Positions 1-6,680 of a DNA stretch of 17,420 bases are shown one piece after another. Positions within the stretch are counted from its first letter, which is position 1, and the number at the start of each line of letters is the position of its first letter. Source of the DNA: CBFGTJ01 sp965651815 (GTDB lineage: Bacteria > Actinomycetota > Acidimicrobiia > Acidimicrobiales > Microtrichaceae); assembly GCA_965651815.1 (NCBI GenBank), contig CBFGTJ010000053.1, positions 1 through 17,420 of the forward strand. The letters are read 5' to 3'. A program made the position numbers and the translations under genes. The notes under the pieces were generated by a model. That model was not told the origin of the DNA and ran no database searches. It saw only the letters and a list, made by a program, of their open reading frames with translations.

Positions 1-510
1 GAGCAGCTCGCAGGCCACCGTGTAGGGGATCTGCCGCGGGATGCGGACCGCCGAGCCGCCCATCGGGTACAGCGACCACTTCGCCTCGGAGATCCCGAAC
101 TTCGCCGAGCGTCCGGCGACGCGGATCTCGGTCGCGCCGAGCAGCTCGGTGCCGCCGGCGATCGCGGTGCCCTCCGCCGCGAGGATGATCGGCACGGCCG
201 GGCGCCACGAGCGCAGCAGTGCCTTCCACGGCAGGTCCGGGTCCTCGGCGAGGCGACCCTGCACGTCGACGCCGTCCGCGTCCGCGTCGCCCTGGTGGCC
301 GCCGGCCATCTCCTTGAGGTCCGCGCCGGAGCAGAAGTTGCCGCCCGCGCCGGTGAGCACGATCGCACGGATGTCGGGGTCGGTGTCGGCCTCGACCCAG
401 GCGTCGAGCATCCTGACGAGCATCTCGCCGTTGATGGCGTTCTGCCGCTCGGGGCGGTTCAGCGTGACGATCAGCAGGTGGCCCTGGCGTTCGGTCAGGA
501 CGGCGGGCAT
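1..510 (-). CDS. Enoyl-CoA hydratase/isomerase (crotonase) family protein, 3' end outside the window
   Basis: The first 170 codons are visible; the gene runs off the left edge. Crotonase-fold enzymes add water to 2-enoyl-CoA, or isomerise it, in the cytoplasmic beta-oxidation of acyl-CoAs. The N-terminus carries LNRPERQNAI (17-26), typical of the family. The first oxyanion-hole segment is FCSGADLKEM (59-68), and the second is IAGGTELLGATEIRVA (117-132). By comparison with rat mitochondrial hydratase, Glu122 (in GGTE) and Glu142 (in GISE) fall at the two catalytic glutamates, so true hydratase activity is plausible; many paralogues lack one of them. The ATG at 508-510 has a strong purine-rich ribosome site (complement of 516-523) about 5 nt upstream. 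A -10 box and palindromic operator lie further upstream. The substrate cannot be named, because only the conserved core is visible and the C-terminal helices are missing. Confidence 0.93.
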   Translation of the reverse strand, partial: MPAVLTERQGHLLIVTLNRPERQNAINGEMLVRMLDAWVEADTDPDIRAIVLTGAGGNFCSGADLKEMAGGHQGDADADGVDVQGRLAEDPDLPWKALLRSWRPAVPIILAAEGTAIAGGTELLGATEIRVAGRSAKFGISEAKWSLYPMGGSAVRIPRQIPYTVACELL

Positions 511-567
511 CGGTGCTCCCCCTCGCGTGTGTCGGCCGGCAAGGCGCCGGCACGTTCGGACCGGGGA

Positions 568-601
568 ACCCTACGCGAGGAACGAGAACGCGTTCTCATT
601 C
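568..601 (-). promoter_or_regulatory. Operator palindrome and -10 box of the enoyl-CoA hydratase gene
   Basis: GAGAACGCGTTCTC at 584-597 is a perfect 14-bp palindrome. It extends to 580-601 with a single mismatched pair. On the minus strand a TANNNT -10 box (TAGGGT, 573 to 568) follows, with the palindrome centre 17.5 bp upstream of its edge, so a -35 element would lie inside the palindrome. This is the layout of a repressor site, and its size and symmetry fit TetR-family regulators. The core AACNNGTT matches the KstR consensus as I remember it, but the outer T/A positions do not. The transcription start would be near 561, giving a leader of about 50 nt. Confidence 0.7.
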
Positions 602-622
602 GCGTCCCCCGCCCCGCCGCCC

Positions 623-639
623 GCCGCCCGTCGGGCGGC
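623..639 (-). terminator. Possible hairpin terminator after the AarF-type kinase gene
   Basis: A 7-bp GC-only stem (623-629 with 633-639) and a 3-nt loop lie directly after the stop codon at 641-643. There is no T tract, so this is only a candidate. Short GC inverted repeats also arise by chance in DNA of this composition. Confidence 0.35.
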
Positions 640-640
640 C

Positions 641-2062
641 TCACTCCGGGAACGACTGCCCCGTGCGCGCCGCGAGCGCCTTCGCCTCCTCGGGGAAGAC
701 GTTGCGGACGAGGAACGGGTCGGTGATCACCGCGTAGTCGGGTGCCAGCTCGCGCACGTAGCGCTCGATGTAGAGCAGCTGCTTCGCGACGAGCATGAGC
801 TCGCGCGGCGCCGAGCCGCCGTACTGGCGCATCAGCACGACGCTCGACGCGATCAGGTCGCCGAGGTTCACCGACCCGATCCCGCTGTCGAGCAGCGGCA
901 CGAGGATCATCCCGATCCGCTGGCCGATCTCCTCGTCGGTGCCCACCTCGGGCGGGAACACCCCGAGGCGCCGGTAGGCCGCGGCGACCCTCGTGAAGTC
1001 GTGGTCGAACAGGCACGTGTAGTACAGGTCCCGGGTCAGCGCCTGCCACTCGCCCTCGAGTCGGCCCATGATCCCGAAGTCGAGGAAGCAGCCGCGGCCG
1101 TCCTCGAGCAGCCAGATGTTCCCGGCGTGCAGGTCGCCGTGGAAGAGCCCGTGGACCAGCACCGCCTCGACCCACGCCTTCGCGCCGCGGCGCAGCACCA
1201 GCAGCCCGTCGACCCCGCGGCGGCGGATCTCGTCGAAGTCGTCCATCGGCACGCCGTGGACCCGCTCCATGCAGATCGTGCGGGCGCCGCACAGCTCCTC
1301 GTACACCTCCGGCGCGGTCACCCAGGCGTTGTCGCCGAAGGCCCAGAGGTTCTCGCGGAAGGTCTGCTGGTTGGTTCGCTCCACGACCGGGTCCAGCTCG
1401 TCGTGGGTGAGCGCGTGCAGGTCCTCGACCATGCCGACCGCGTTCGCGCTGCGGCCCCACGACGTGCGCTGCGCGGCGCGCGCGATCGCGTGCAGCACGC
1501 GCAGGTCGCGGGTCATGCCTTCTCGGATGGACGGGCGCTGCACCTTCACGACCGCCTCGCGCCCGTCGTGCAGCACGCAGGCGTGCACCTGCCCGATCGA
1601 CGCGGCGGACAGGGGCACGTCGTCGAAGGAGGCGAACACCTCCCCGAGCGGTCGGCCGAGGTCCTCCTCGATGGTCCGGCGCACCTCCTCGGCCGGGAAC
1701 GGGGGCACCTCGTCGAGGCAGCGGCGTGCGGGGCCGGCCAGCCAGTCGGGGAAGATGCCCGGCGACGACGCGATCACCTGGCCGAGCTTCACGAAGGTGG
1801 GCCCGAGGGCGATGAACCCGTCGACGAGGCCCTCCGACGCGACCGTCGACAGCTCCGTCGCGAGGCGGACCGCCCGCGCCCGGCGGGTGCCCGCGCCCGG
1901 ATCGCGTGGGCGGTGGACGCCTCGCAGGCGGGCACGCAGGGCGCGTCGCGCCACCCCGACGGCCGCCGGGGCCCACCTCCGCAGCACCGACCAGGCCAGC
2001 ACGACCGCGACCCGCACGACCCGGGTGAGCTCGTCCCGCCCGAGTCGGGTGATGTCCTCCAC
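641..2062 (-). CDS. AarF/UbiB (ABC1/ADCK) family atypical kinase
   Basis: 473 aa from the GTG at 2060-2062. UbiB-family proteins are protein-kinase-like ATPases linked to isoprenoid quinone or lipid metabolism at membranes. The family hallmarks are all present: KLGQ in the KxGQ region (92-95), the alanine-rich nucleotide loop AASIGQVH (153-160), the ATP lysine in VVKVQRP (Lys173), catalytic HGDLHAGN (308-315) and DFG (328-330). A hydrophobic basic segment near residues 14-45 could contact the membrane. I see no clear pair of C-terminal transmembrane helices like those of proteobacterial UbiB. The frame stays open upstream to 2143, but those codons encode arginine/glycine-rich sequence without family similarity, so the internal GTG is preferred; its exact position is uncertain. 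The gene diverges from the NIPSNAP-like gene at 2137 and stands alone. Family assignment is firm; the biological role is not. Confidence 0.9.
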   Translation of the reverse strand: MEDITRLGRDELTRVVRVAVVLAWSVLRRWAPAAVGVARRALRARLRGVHRPRDPGAGTRRARAVRLATELSTVASEGLVDGFIALGPTFVKLGQVIASSPGIFPDWLAGPARRCLDEVPPFPAEEVRRTIEEDLGRPLGEVFASFDDVPLSAASIGQVHACVLHDGREAVVKVQRPSIREGMTRDLRVLHAIARAAQRTSWGRSANAVGMVEDLHALTHDELDPVVERTNQQTFRENLWAFGDNAWVTAPEVYEELCGARTICMERVHGVPMDDFDEIRRRGVDGLLVLRRGAKAWVEAVLVHGLFHGDLHAGNIWLLEDGRGCFLDFGIMGRLEGEWQALTRDLYYTCLFDHDFTRVAAAYRRLGVFPPEVGTDEEIGQRIGMILVPLLDSGIGSVNLGDLIASSVVLMRQYGGSAPRELMLVAKQLLYIERYVRELAPDYAVITDPFLVRNVFPEEAKALAARTGQSFPE

Positions 2063-2122
2063 CGCACGATCATGCCCCGGCAGCGGCCACCCGCCGGGTG
2101 ACGGGCCCGGCGCGCGGCGCCG

Positions 2123-2128
2123 TAGCCT
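2123..2128 (+). promoter_or_regulatory. -10 box (TAGCCT) of a leaderless promoter
   Basis: TAGCCT fits the actinobacterial TANNNT pattern and ends 8 nt before the ATG at 2137. Transcription would begin at or next to the start codon. This favours 2137 over the in-frame upstream start at 2098. Confidence 0.5.
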
Positions 2129-2136
2129 CCTGCGGC

Positions 2137-2862
2137 ATGCCACGGGTGTACCTGCACGAGCTCGTCGACGTGGTGGGCACCGAGCGGGCCCGCTACCAGC
2201 ACCACATGACGGCGAACTGGTGCCCGGAGGGTGGACCGATGCGCCGCCAGCGCTGCTTCGGCGTGTTCACCGTGGTCGGGTCGACGAGTCGGTGGCCCCA
2301 GGTGCTGAACCTGTGGGAGTACGACTCGTGGGACGACCTCGGTCACAACTTCTCGGTCGAGCTGAGCGCCCCCGGCCACCGCGACCCGGTGCTGGCCGAG
2401 TGGTGGGACCGGGCCGCGGCGTTCCGCACCGGCGGGTTCGACCGGGTGCTCGTCGCGCACGAGCGCTCGCCGGGCGTGGAGGACTGGTGCGCGAGGGGCG
2501 GCACCGGTGCGGTCGCGTACCTGCACGAGACGCTCCGCACCCCGCCGGGAGGGGCACCCGAGCTGTGCGACGAGGTCGTCGGTGCGGGGGCAGGGCACCT
2601 GGACGACCTGGGGCTCGCCCTCGTCGGTGCGTTCCGGACCGCGATGCGGGCCGACGACGAGGTCATCGCCCTGTACGGGGTGCCCGACTGGTCCACCTGG
2701 GCTCGGGCCGAGGCGGCGTTCGACGAGGCGAACCTCGGGGCGGCCGCCGCCGGTGCGGTGGTCGCACGGGAGCGCATCCTGCTCGTCGACGCCGAGCTGT
2801 CGCCGCTGCGCATCGGGCGCCAGCCGGAGGTCGGCGACCGCCGCCCGCTGGACGAGGTCTGA
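2137..2862 (+). CDS. NIPSNAP-like protein with two dimeric alpha/beta-barrel (ferredoxin-like) domains
   Basis: 241 aa, no signal peptide, probably cytoplasmic. The start at residues MPRVYLHELVDVV is preferred because a TANNNT box lies 8 nt upstream and the 13 codons before it look non-conserved. The first half (about 1-115) has the pattern of NIPSNAP and related alpha/beta-barrel proteins: a beta strand YLHELVDV, an arginine/tyrosine/histidine helix (RARYQHHM), a central strand FGVFTVVGS and the segment VLNLWEYDSWDD (about 62-73). The second half (about 125-235) repeats the theme with AYLHETL, a central helix and VIALYGVPDWSTWARAEAAF. Such tandem proteins occur beside catabolic gene clusters in actinobacteria, but the reaction, if any, is unknown to me. 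The gene converges with the SDR gene; the two stop codons are only 4 bp apart. Confidence 0.75.
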   Translation: MPRVYLHELVDVVGTERARYQHHMTANWCPEGGPMRRQRCFGVFTVVGSTSRWPQVLNLWEYDSWDDLGHNFSVELSAPGHRDPVLAEWWDRAAAFRTGGFDRVLVAHERSPGVEDWCARGGTGAVAYLHETLRTPPGGAPELCDEVVGAGAGHLDDLGLALVGAFRTAMRADDEVIALYGVPDWSTWARAEAAFDEANLGAAAAGAVVARERILLVDAELSPLRIGRQPEVGDRRPLDEV

Positions 2863-2866
2863 GGCG

Positions 2867-3658
2867 TCAGAGGTCGGGCAACCCGAGCCCCAGGTTCTGG
2901 GACTCGAGGCCGCCGTCGATCTCCAGCAGCTTGCCGGTCAGGTACGACCCGGCGGGGGAGCAGAGGTAGACGACTCCCGCCGCGATGTCCTCGGGCTGGC
3001 CGAGCCGCTTCAGCGGCGTGGACTCCTCCATCAGGCGGCGCACCGAGTCGTCGGTGAGGACCGTCTCGAGCGCCGAGGTCTCGACCGACCCGACCGCGAT
3101 GCCGTTCACGCGGATGCGTGGCGAGAGGTCGGTGGCGAGCTGCCGCGTGAGGTGCGTCAGCGCCGCCTTCGCGACCCCGTAGGCGGCGAAGCCCCGGTTC
3201 GGCATGCGACCCGCGGCGGAGGAGATGTTGACCACCGCGCCGCCCCCGCGCTCGAGCATGGCGGGCACCGCCTGCTTCGTCAGCTCGAACGCGGTGGTGA
3301 CGTTGAAGGTGAACGCCTTCTCGAACGATCGGACGCTCGTGTCGAGGAACGCCCGCGGCGCCGACCCGCCCGCGTTGTTCACGAGGATGTCGAGCCCGCC
3401 GAGGCGCTCGGTGGCCACCTCGACCAGCTCGCCGAGCCGGTCGAGCTCCATGACGTCGAACGACACCGCCTCGGCCTTCCGCCCGAGGGCGCGGATTCGT
3501 TCGGCGACCTCCTCGACCTGCTCGGCGGTGCGCGCGCTCACCACCACGTCCGCGCCCGCCTCGGCGAGCGCCAGCGCGCTCGCACGGCCGATGCCGCGCC
3601 CGGCGCCGGTCACCAGCGCGACCTTGCCGTCGACGCGGAACCTGTCGAGGATGCTCAT
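2867..3658 (-). CDS. Short-chain dehydrogenase/reductase (classical SDR, FabG-like)
   Basis: 263 aa, full classical SDR length. NAD(P)-dependent oxidoreductase acting on a hydroxyl or keto group in the cytoplasm. Visible motifs: cofactor loop TGAGRGIG (17-24), NNAG (94-97), the structural Asn in FNVTT (Asn119), catalytic Ser147 in NISS, and Tyr160/Lys164 in YGVAK. SARTAEQ after the second strand (41-47), with Arg43, points mildly toward NADP(H). The start codon overlaps the thioesterase stop codon by 4 nt (ATGA), so translation is probably coupled to it. With the thioesterase it could act on 3-hydroxyacyl/3-ketoacyl-CoA or a related alcohol; the substrate is inferred only from context. It is the last gene of the 6537-to-2867 operon. 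Confidence 0.93.
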   Translation of the reverse strand: MSILDRFRVDGKVALVTGAGRGIGRASALALAEAGADVVVSARTAEQVEEVAERIRALGRKAEAVSFDVMELDRLGELVEVATERLGGLDILVNNAGGSAPRAFLDTSVRSFEKAFTFNVTTAFELTKQAVPAMLERGGGAVVNISSAAGRMPNRGFAAYGVAKAALTHLTRQLATDLSPRIRVNGIAVGSVETSALETVLTDDSVRRLMEESTPLKRLGQPEDIAAGVVYLCSPAGSYLTGKLLEIDGGLESQNLGLGLPDL

Positions 3659-4164
3659 CCCGTTGCCCCCTTGGTGCTGTCCACCCCGTCGTCCCCTGCG
3701 CCCACGGTGTCGCGACCGAGGAGCGCGAGCGAGTACGTGACCGTGGCGTGCGCCACGGGGCGCTCGAGGTCGCCGGGCTCGCCGGTGTCGGAGTACAGCG
3801 ACACCTCGGCGACCGCGAGCGTGCGACCGAGCTTCAGCAGGCGGCCCTCGGCGACGAGGTCGACGAGGCGTGGCCGCCGCAGGAAGTTGATGTTGAGGCT
3901 GCTCGTCACCGCCAGCGCCTCGGGCCCGATGCGGGACAGGACCGACATGTACGACACGGCGTCCGCGAGGGCCATGAGCGTCGGCCCGGACACGGTCCCG
4001 CCCGGACGCCGGTTCGCCTCGCTGGTCGGCTGGCGCACGCGGATGCCGTCGGTCCCGACGTGCTCGATCGTGAAGGCCATCGGGTAGCCGAACGCCTCGT
4101 GCATGAACCGGTCGAGCTCGCCGGCGTCCATGACGACGCGGTCGGTGGGTCCCCCGGTGTCCAT
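3655..4164 (-). CDS. PaaI-type hotdog-fold acyl-CoA thioesterase
   Basis: 169 aa from the ATG at 4162-4164; a second in-frame ATG at 4129-4131 is an equally possible start. Hotdog thioesterases hydrolyse acyl-CoA to free acid and CoA in the cytoplasm, usually as dimers or tetramers. The core motif NRRPGGTVSGPTLMALAD (51-68) is the family signature on the central helix; Asp68 is in the position of the catalytic acid. The histidine of classical E. coli PaaI (HGG) appears to be Ser59 in my hand alignment, a variant I associate with the RPGGTVSGP subgroup. Strands TSSLNINFLRRP (87-98) and AVAEVSLYSD (117-126) complete the fold. The stop codon overlaps the SDR start. The gap to CorA upstream is 44 bp. 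Confidence 0.88.
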   Translation of the reverse strand: MDTGGPTDRVVMDAGELDRFMHEAFGYPMAFTIEHVGTDGIRVRQPTSEANRRPGGTVSGPTLMALADAVSYMSVLSRIGPEALAVTSSLNINFLRRPRLVDLVAEGRLLKLGRTLAVAEVSLYSDTGEPGDLERPVAHATVTYSLALLGRDTVGAGDDGVDSTKGATG

Positions 4165-4208
4165 GCGGGGCGAGTCTGGCACGCCCGGCCGCCCGGCCCC
4201 GGCGGCGC

Positions 4209-5198
4209 TCACAGCCACCCGGAGCGCTTGAAGGACCGGTAGAGCGCGAGGCACGACACGGTGATGAGCGCGAGCACCACGAAGTAGCCGTACCGGGTCT
4301 CGAGCTCGGGCATGTGGCGGAAGTTCATGCCGTAGATGCCCGCCACCATCGTCGGCACCGCGGCGATCGCCACCCACGCGGAGATCTTCCGCATGTCCTC
4401 GTTCTGTCGGACGCTCACCTGGGTGAGGTTCGCCTCGAGCACGCTCGTGAGCAGCTCGCGGTCGGTCTGCACCTGGTCGACCACCCGGGCGAGCTGGTCG
4501 TCGGTGTCGGAGAAGTAGCGGTGCAGCTCCTCGCTGAGCACCGGGTGTTCCAGGGTGACGAGGTCCTCGAGCACCTCGACCAGCGGCGTGGTCGACTTCG
4601 AGAACTCCAGCACCTCGCGCTTGAGCTCGTAGATGCGCTGGGTGGGGCTCTCGCGGCTGGTGGAGAAGACGACCTCCTCCACCTCGTCGATGTCGTCGGC
4701 GATGCCGAGCAGCACGGGGCCGTAGGCCTCGACCACCTCGTCGATGATGGCGTGCACGACCGCGCCCGGGCCCTCCCGCAGCCACTCGGGGTCGGACTCC
4801 ATGCGCGTGCGCAGGTCGGTGAGCGGCACCGCGTCGCCGTGGCGCACCACGACCACGTGGTTCGGCGCCGCCATCATCGTGATCTGACCGAACTCGACCG
4901 TCTCCGGCTCGTCGAGGTACCGCGCGGGGCGCACGACGATCGTGAGCGTGTCGCCGTGCACGTCGACCTTCGGGCGCTCGTGCGTCGCGAGCGCGTCCTC
5001 GACGGCGAGGGGGTGGAGGCCGAACGCGGCGGCCGCGTGCGCCAGCTCGTCGGGGGACGGGTCGAGCAGGCCCAGCCACACGAAGTCGGAGCCCTCGGTG
5101 CAGGTCCGGGCGAGCGCCACCAGGTCCTCGTAGCGCGACGCCACGGGCGCGGTGTCGATCCGTTCGCCGTCCCGGTAGGCGCCGCTACCGACGATCAT
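4209..5198 (-). CDS. corA: CorA-family magnesium/divalent cation transporter
   Basis: 329 aa, the usual CorA length. CorA forms homopentameric channels for Mg2+, and some homologues carry Co2+, Ni2+ or Zn2+. The N-terminal cytosolic domain (1-270) includes FVWLGLLDPSPDEL (39-52) and LHPLAVEDALATHERPKVD (61-79), both typical. A long acidic stalk helix follows (about 185-270). TM1 (about 272-289) ends in the hallmark GMN (290-292), followed by the MPEL loop (296-299). TM2 (about 304-321) precedes the basic tail RSFKRSGWL. The ATG at 5196-5198 is chosen because homology begins just after it; the frame is open further upstream but encodes unrelated arginine/serine-rich sequence. It lies 34 bp downstream of the MBL-fold gene and is probably co-transcribed, although its function has no obvious link to the neighbours. 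Confidence 0.93.
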   Translation of the reverse strand: MIVGSGAYRDGERIDTAPVASRYEDLVALARTCTEGSDFVWLGLLDPSPDELAHAAAAFGLHPLAVEDALATHERPKVDVHGDTLTIVVRPARYLDEPETVEFGQITMMAAPNHVVVVRHGDAVPLTDLRTRMESDPEWLREGPGAVVHAIIDEVVEAYGPVLLGIADDIDEVEEVVFSTSRESPTQRIYELKREVLEFSKSTTPLVEVLEDLVTLEHPVLSEELHRYFSDTDDQLARVVDQVQTDRELLTSVLEANLTQVSVRQNEDMRKISAWVAIAAVPTMVAGIYGMNFRHMPELETRYGYFVVLALITVSCLALYRSFKRSGWL

Positions 5199-5232
5199 CG
5201 CCGAAGTCTCGCATCCGCGGACCGGGTCGGGA

Positions 5233-6537
5233 TCACTCCCCGGACGAGCCCTCCCCGCCGGTGCGCTCCTCCGAGGTGCGCTCCTCCGAGGTGCGCTCCT
5301 CCGAGGTGCGTTGGGCCCAGCGGTAGACGTTGCGTGCCATGAGCGAGCGCTCGAGCGCGCTGCGCGCCGCGTACACCTGCGCCCGCACCCGGTGGATGCC
5401 CGGATCGTCGGGCGCCGCCTGCGAGGCGAGCTCGGCGAGGTGGCAGGCGAGGCGGTGGTCGCCCTCGTCGCTGCGCTGCTGCGCTCGCTCGGCGAGGACG
5501 TGCGCGCCGCCGGCGAGCTCGGCGAGCTCGGCCGCGAGGTGCTCCTCCCGCGCCGGCTTGAGGTGCGCGGGGTTGCCGTCGTACCAGCCCCCGTAGAGGC
5601 GCCACAGGTTCCGGACGATGAACTCCGGCTCGTCGTAGACGGGCTGGAGCCACGGCTGGTCCTGCAGGTGCTCGGGCACCGCGACGGTGTGCACGATCTC
5701 GTCGAGCGTCGCACCCGCGTTCATGAGGTCGAGCGTCTGCCCGTGGACGGACTCGAGCAGCTCGGCGGTGTCGGACAGCACCGTGCGGATGCGCGCCGCA
5801 CCGGCGATCGGCAACCCGTGGCCCGGGAGCATCAGCTCCGCGCCGAGGTCGGCCATGCGCCGCAGCGCGACCGCCCACTCCCACGGGTAGCGCTGGACCT
5901 TCTGCGGGTTGCCGCAGTTCGGTGCGGCCCAGATGAACAGGTCGCCGGTGCAGAGCACCTTGCGGTCCGGGATCCACGCCCAGGTGGCGTCGTCGGTCTC
6001 GCCCTTGTCGTGGCGCAGCTCGACCCGGAGCGATCCCACCCGGACCTCGGTGGCGTCGCGGTACACCTCGTCGGGGTACCGGAAGTCCTTCGGGAACATC
6101 GGCACGGGCAGCTGGAACTGCCGCTGGTTGATCACGCCGTTGTAGCCGTTGGTGAGCTGGTACCGGTCGAAGCGGGCCGGCACGTTCTCGTGCGCGACGA
6201 CCTTCGGGGCCGGGTCGTGGCCCTCCGCCTCGAACAGCGGCACCGCGAACACGTGGTCCACGTGGCCGTGGGTGTACACCGCCGTGCGGAGCGGCGCGTC
6301 GGTCCACCCGCGGACCTGCTCGTGCACGGCGCCGGCGTGCAGGATGCCGCCCGCGTCGACGAGCAGCAGCTCGCCGCCGTCGACCACCGCGGTGACGTTG
6401 GCGAAGCTCTCGAGGAAGGCGATGCCGTCGCCCACCTCCTCGAGGGTCGTGCTGCCCGTGATGGAGACGGGATGTCGTTCGTCGATGCTCGTCTCACCGG
6501 AGAGGATCGACTCGGAGAGGTCGAGGAGCTTGCCCAC
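5233..6537 (-). CDS. MBL-fold metallo-hydrolase with alkylsulfatase-type dimerisation domain
   Basis: 434 aa from the GTG at 6535-6537. An in-frame stop lies just upstream and a TANNNT box (TAGGGT) ends 6 nt before it. The N-terminal metallo-beta-lactamase domain holds the HxHxDH zinc motif THGHVDH (His90, His92, Asp94, His95), Glu180 in KGETDD, Asp199 in CTGDLF and His240 in LPGHG. The segment WRLYGGWYDGNPAHLKP (312-328) closely resembles the dimerisation domain of SDS-type alkylsulfatases, where it precedes a helical region and an SCP2-like tail. Here the helical part continues to about residue 405 and no SCP2-like domain is present. At the second metal site Asp199 stands where SdsA1-type enzymes have Glu, as in general MBL hydrolases, so alkylsulfate cleavage is possible but not secure. 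The C-terminal tail repeats RTSEE. First gene of the four-gene minus-strand operon. Confidence 0.88.
   Translation of the reverse strand: MGKLLDLSESILSGETSIDERHPVSITGSTTLEEVGDGIAFLESFANVTAVVDGGELLLVDAGGILHAGAVHEQVRGWTDAPLRTAVYTHGHVDHVFAVPLFEAEGHDPAPKVVAHENVPARFDRYQLTNGYNGVINQRQFQLPVPMFPKDFRYPDEVYRDATEVRVGSLRVELRHDKGETDDATWAWIPDRKVLCTGDLFIWAAPNCGNPQKVQRYPWEWAVALRRMADLGAELMLPGHGLPIAGAARIRTVLSDTAELLESVHGQTLDLMNAGATLDEIVHTVAVPEHLQDQPWLQPVYDEPEFIVRNLWRLYGGWYDGNPAHLKPAREEHLAAELAELAGGAHVLAERAQQRSDEGDHRLACHLAELASQAAPDDPGIHRVRAQVYAARSALERSLMARNVYRWAQRTSEERTSEERTSEERTGGEGSSGE
5261..5310 (-). repeat. 15-bp tandem repeat (3.3 copies) in the tail of the MBL-fold gene
   Basis: GTGCGCTCCTCCGAG is repeated exactly at 5261-5275, 5276-5290 and 5291-5305, with a partial fourth copy (GTGCG) at 5306-5310. 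The unit is a multiple of three, so copy-number change would add or remove an RTSEE pentapeptide without shifting the frame. Confidence 0.95.
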
Positions 6538-6543
6538 GGGCGC

Positions 6544-6549
6544 ACCCTA
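6544..6549 (-). promoter_or_regulatory. -10 box (TAGGGT) of the MBL/CorA/thioesterase/SDR operon
   Basis: On the minus strand TAGGGT ends 6 nt before the GTG at 6537, as in a leaderless transcript. An 11-bp inverted repeat GAACC-G-GGTTC lies upstream at 6586-6596 and could be an operator, although it is outside the expected -35 position. Confidence 0.45.
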
Positions 6550-6607
6550 CGCGGCCGCGCACGCCGGTCCGGTGCTGCCGGCGATGAACCGGGTTCGGTC
6601 ATCGCGT

Positions 6608-6633
6608 CGTGACGTCCGTCACGGCGCTACGTT
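6608..6633 (+). promoter_or_regulatory. Palindrome and -10 box before the subtilase-like lipoprotein gene
   Basis: CGTGACG-TC-CGTCACG (6608-6623) is a perfect 7-bp-arm palindrome. It is followed by TACGTT at 6628-6633, which fits TANNNT. The palindrome would cover part of the -35 region and the spacer. Transcription would start near 6640, leaving a leader of about 40 nt with a ribosome site at 6665-6672. Confidence 0.5.
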
Positions 6634-6680
6634 CCGGGGTGGTGCCGCCGCCGACGGCGGGGCCGGGGAGGGTGACGGCG

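Noticed and set aside
580..601. Calling the GAGAACGCGTTCTC site a KstR operator and the region a cholesterol regulon
   Set aside because: The core AACNNGTT agrees, but the outer conserved T and A do not. No sterol-specific gene is visible, so only a TetR-type site is claimed.
2088..2100. CACCC-GCC-GGGTG hairpin between the AarF-type kinase and NIPSNAP-like genes
   Set aside because: Arms of 5 bp of pure GC context are common here, and it has no fixed relation to a promoter element.
41..2101. Plus-strand open frame of 686 codons opposite the hydratase and AarF-type kinase genes
   Set aside because: The minus strand gives clear family motifs in both genes. The plus-strand product is Arg/His/Val-rich without motifs, as expected for antisense frames in very GC-rich DNA.
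2850..2875. Small inverted repeat TCTGA-GGCG-TCAGA between convergent genes
   Set aside because: It is made of the two facing stop codons and adjacent bases with 5-bp arms, too weak to call a terminator.
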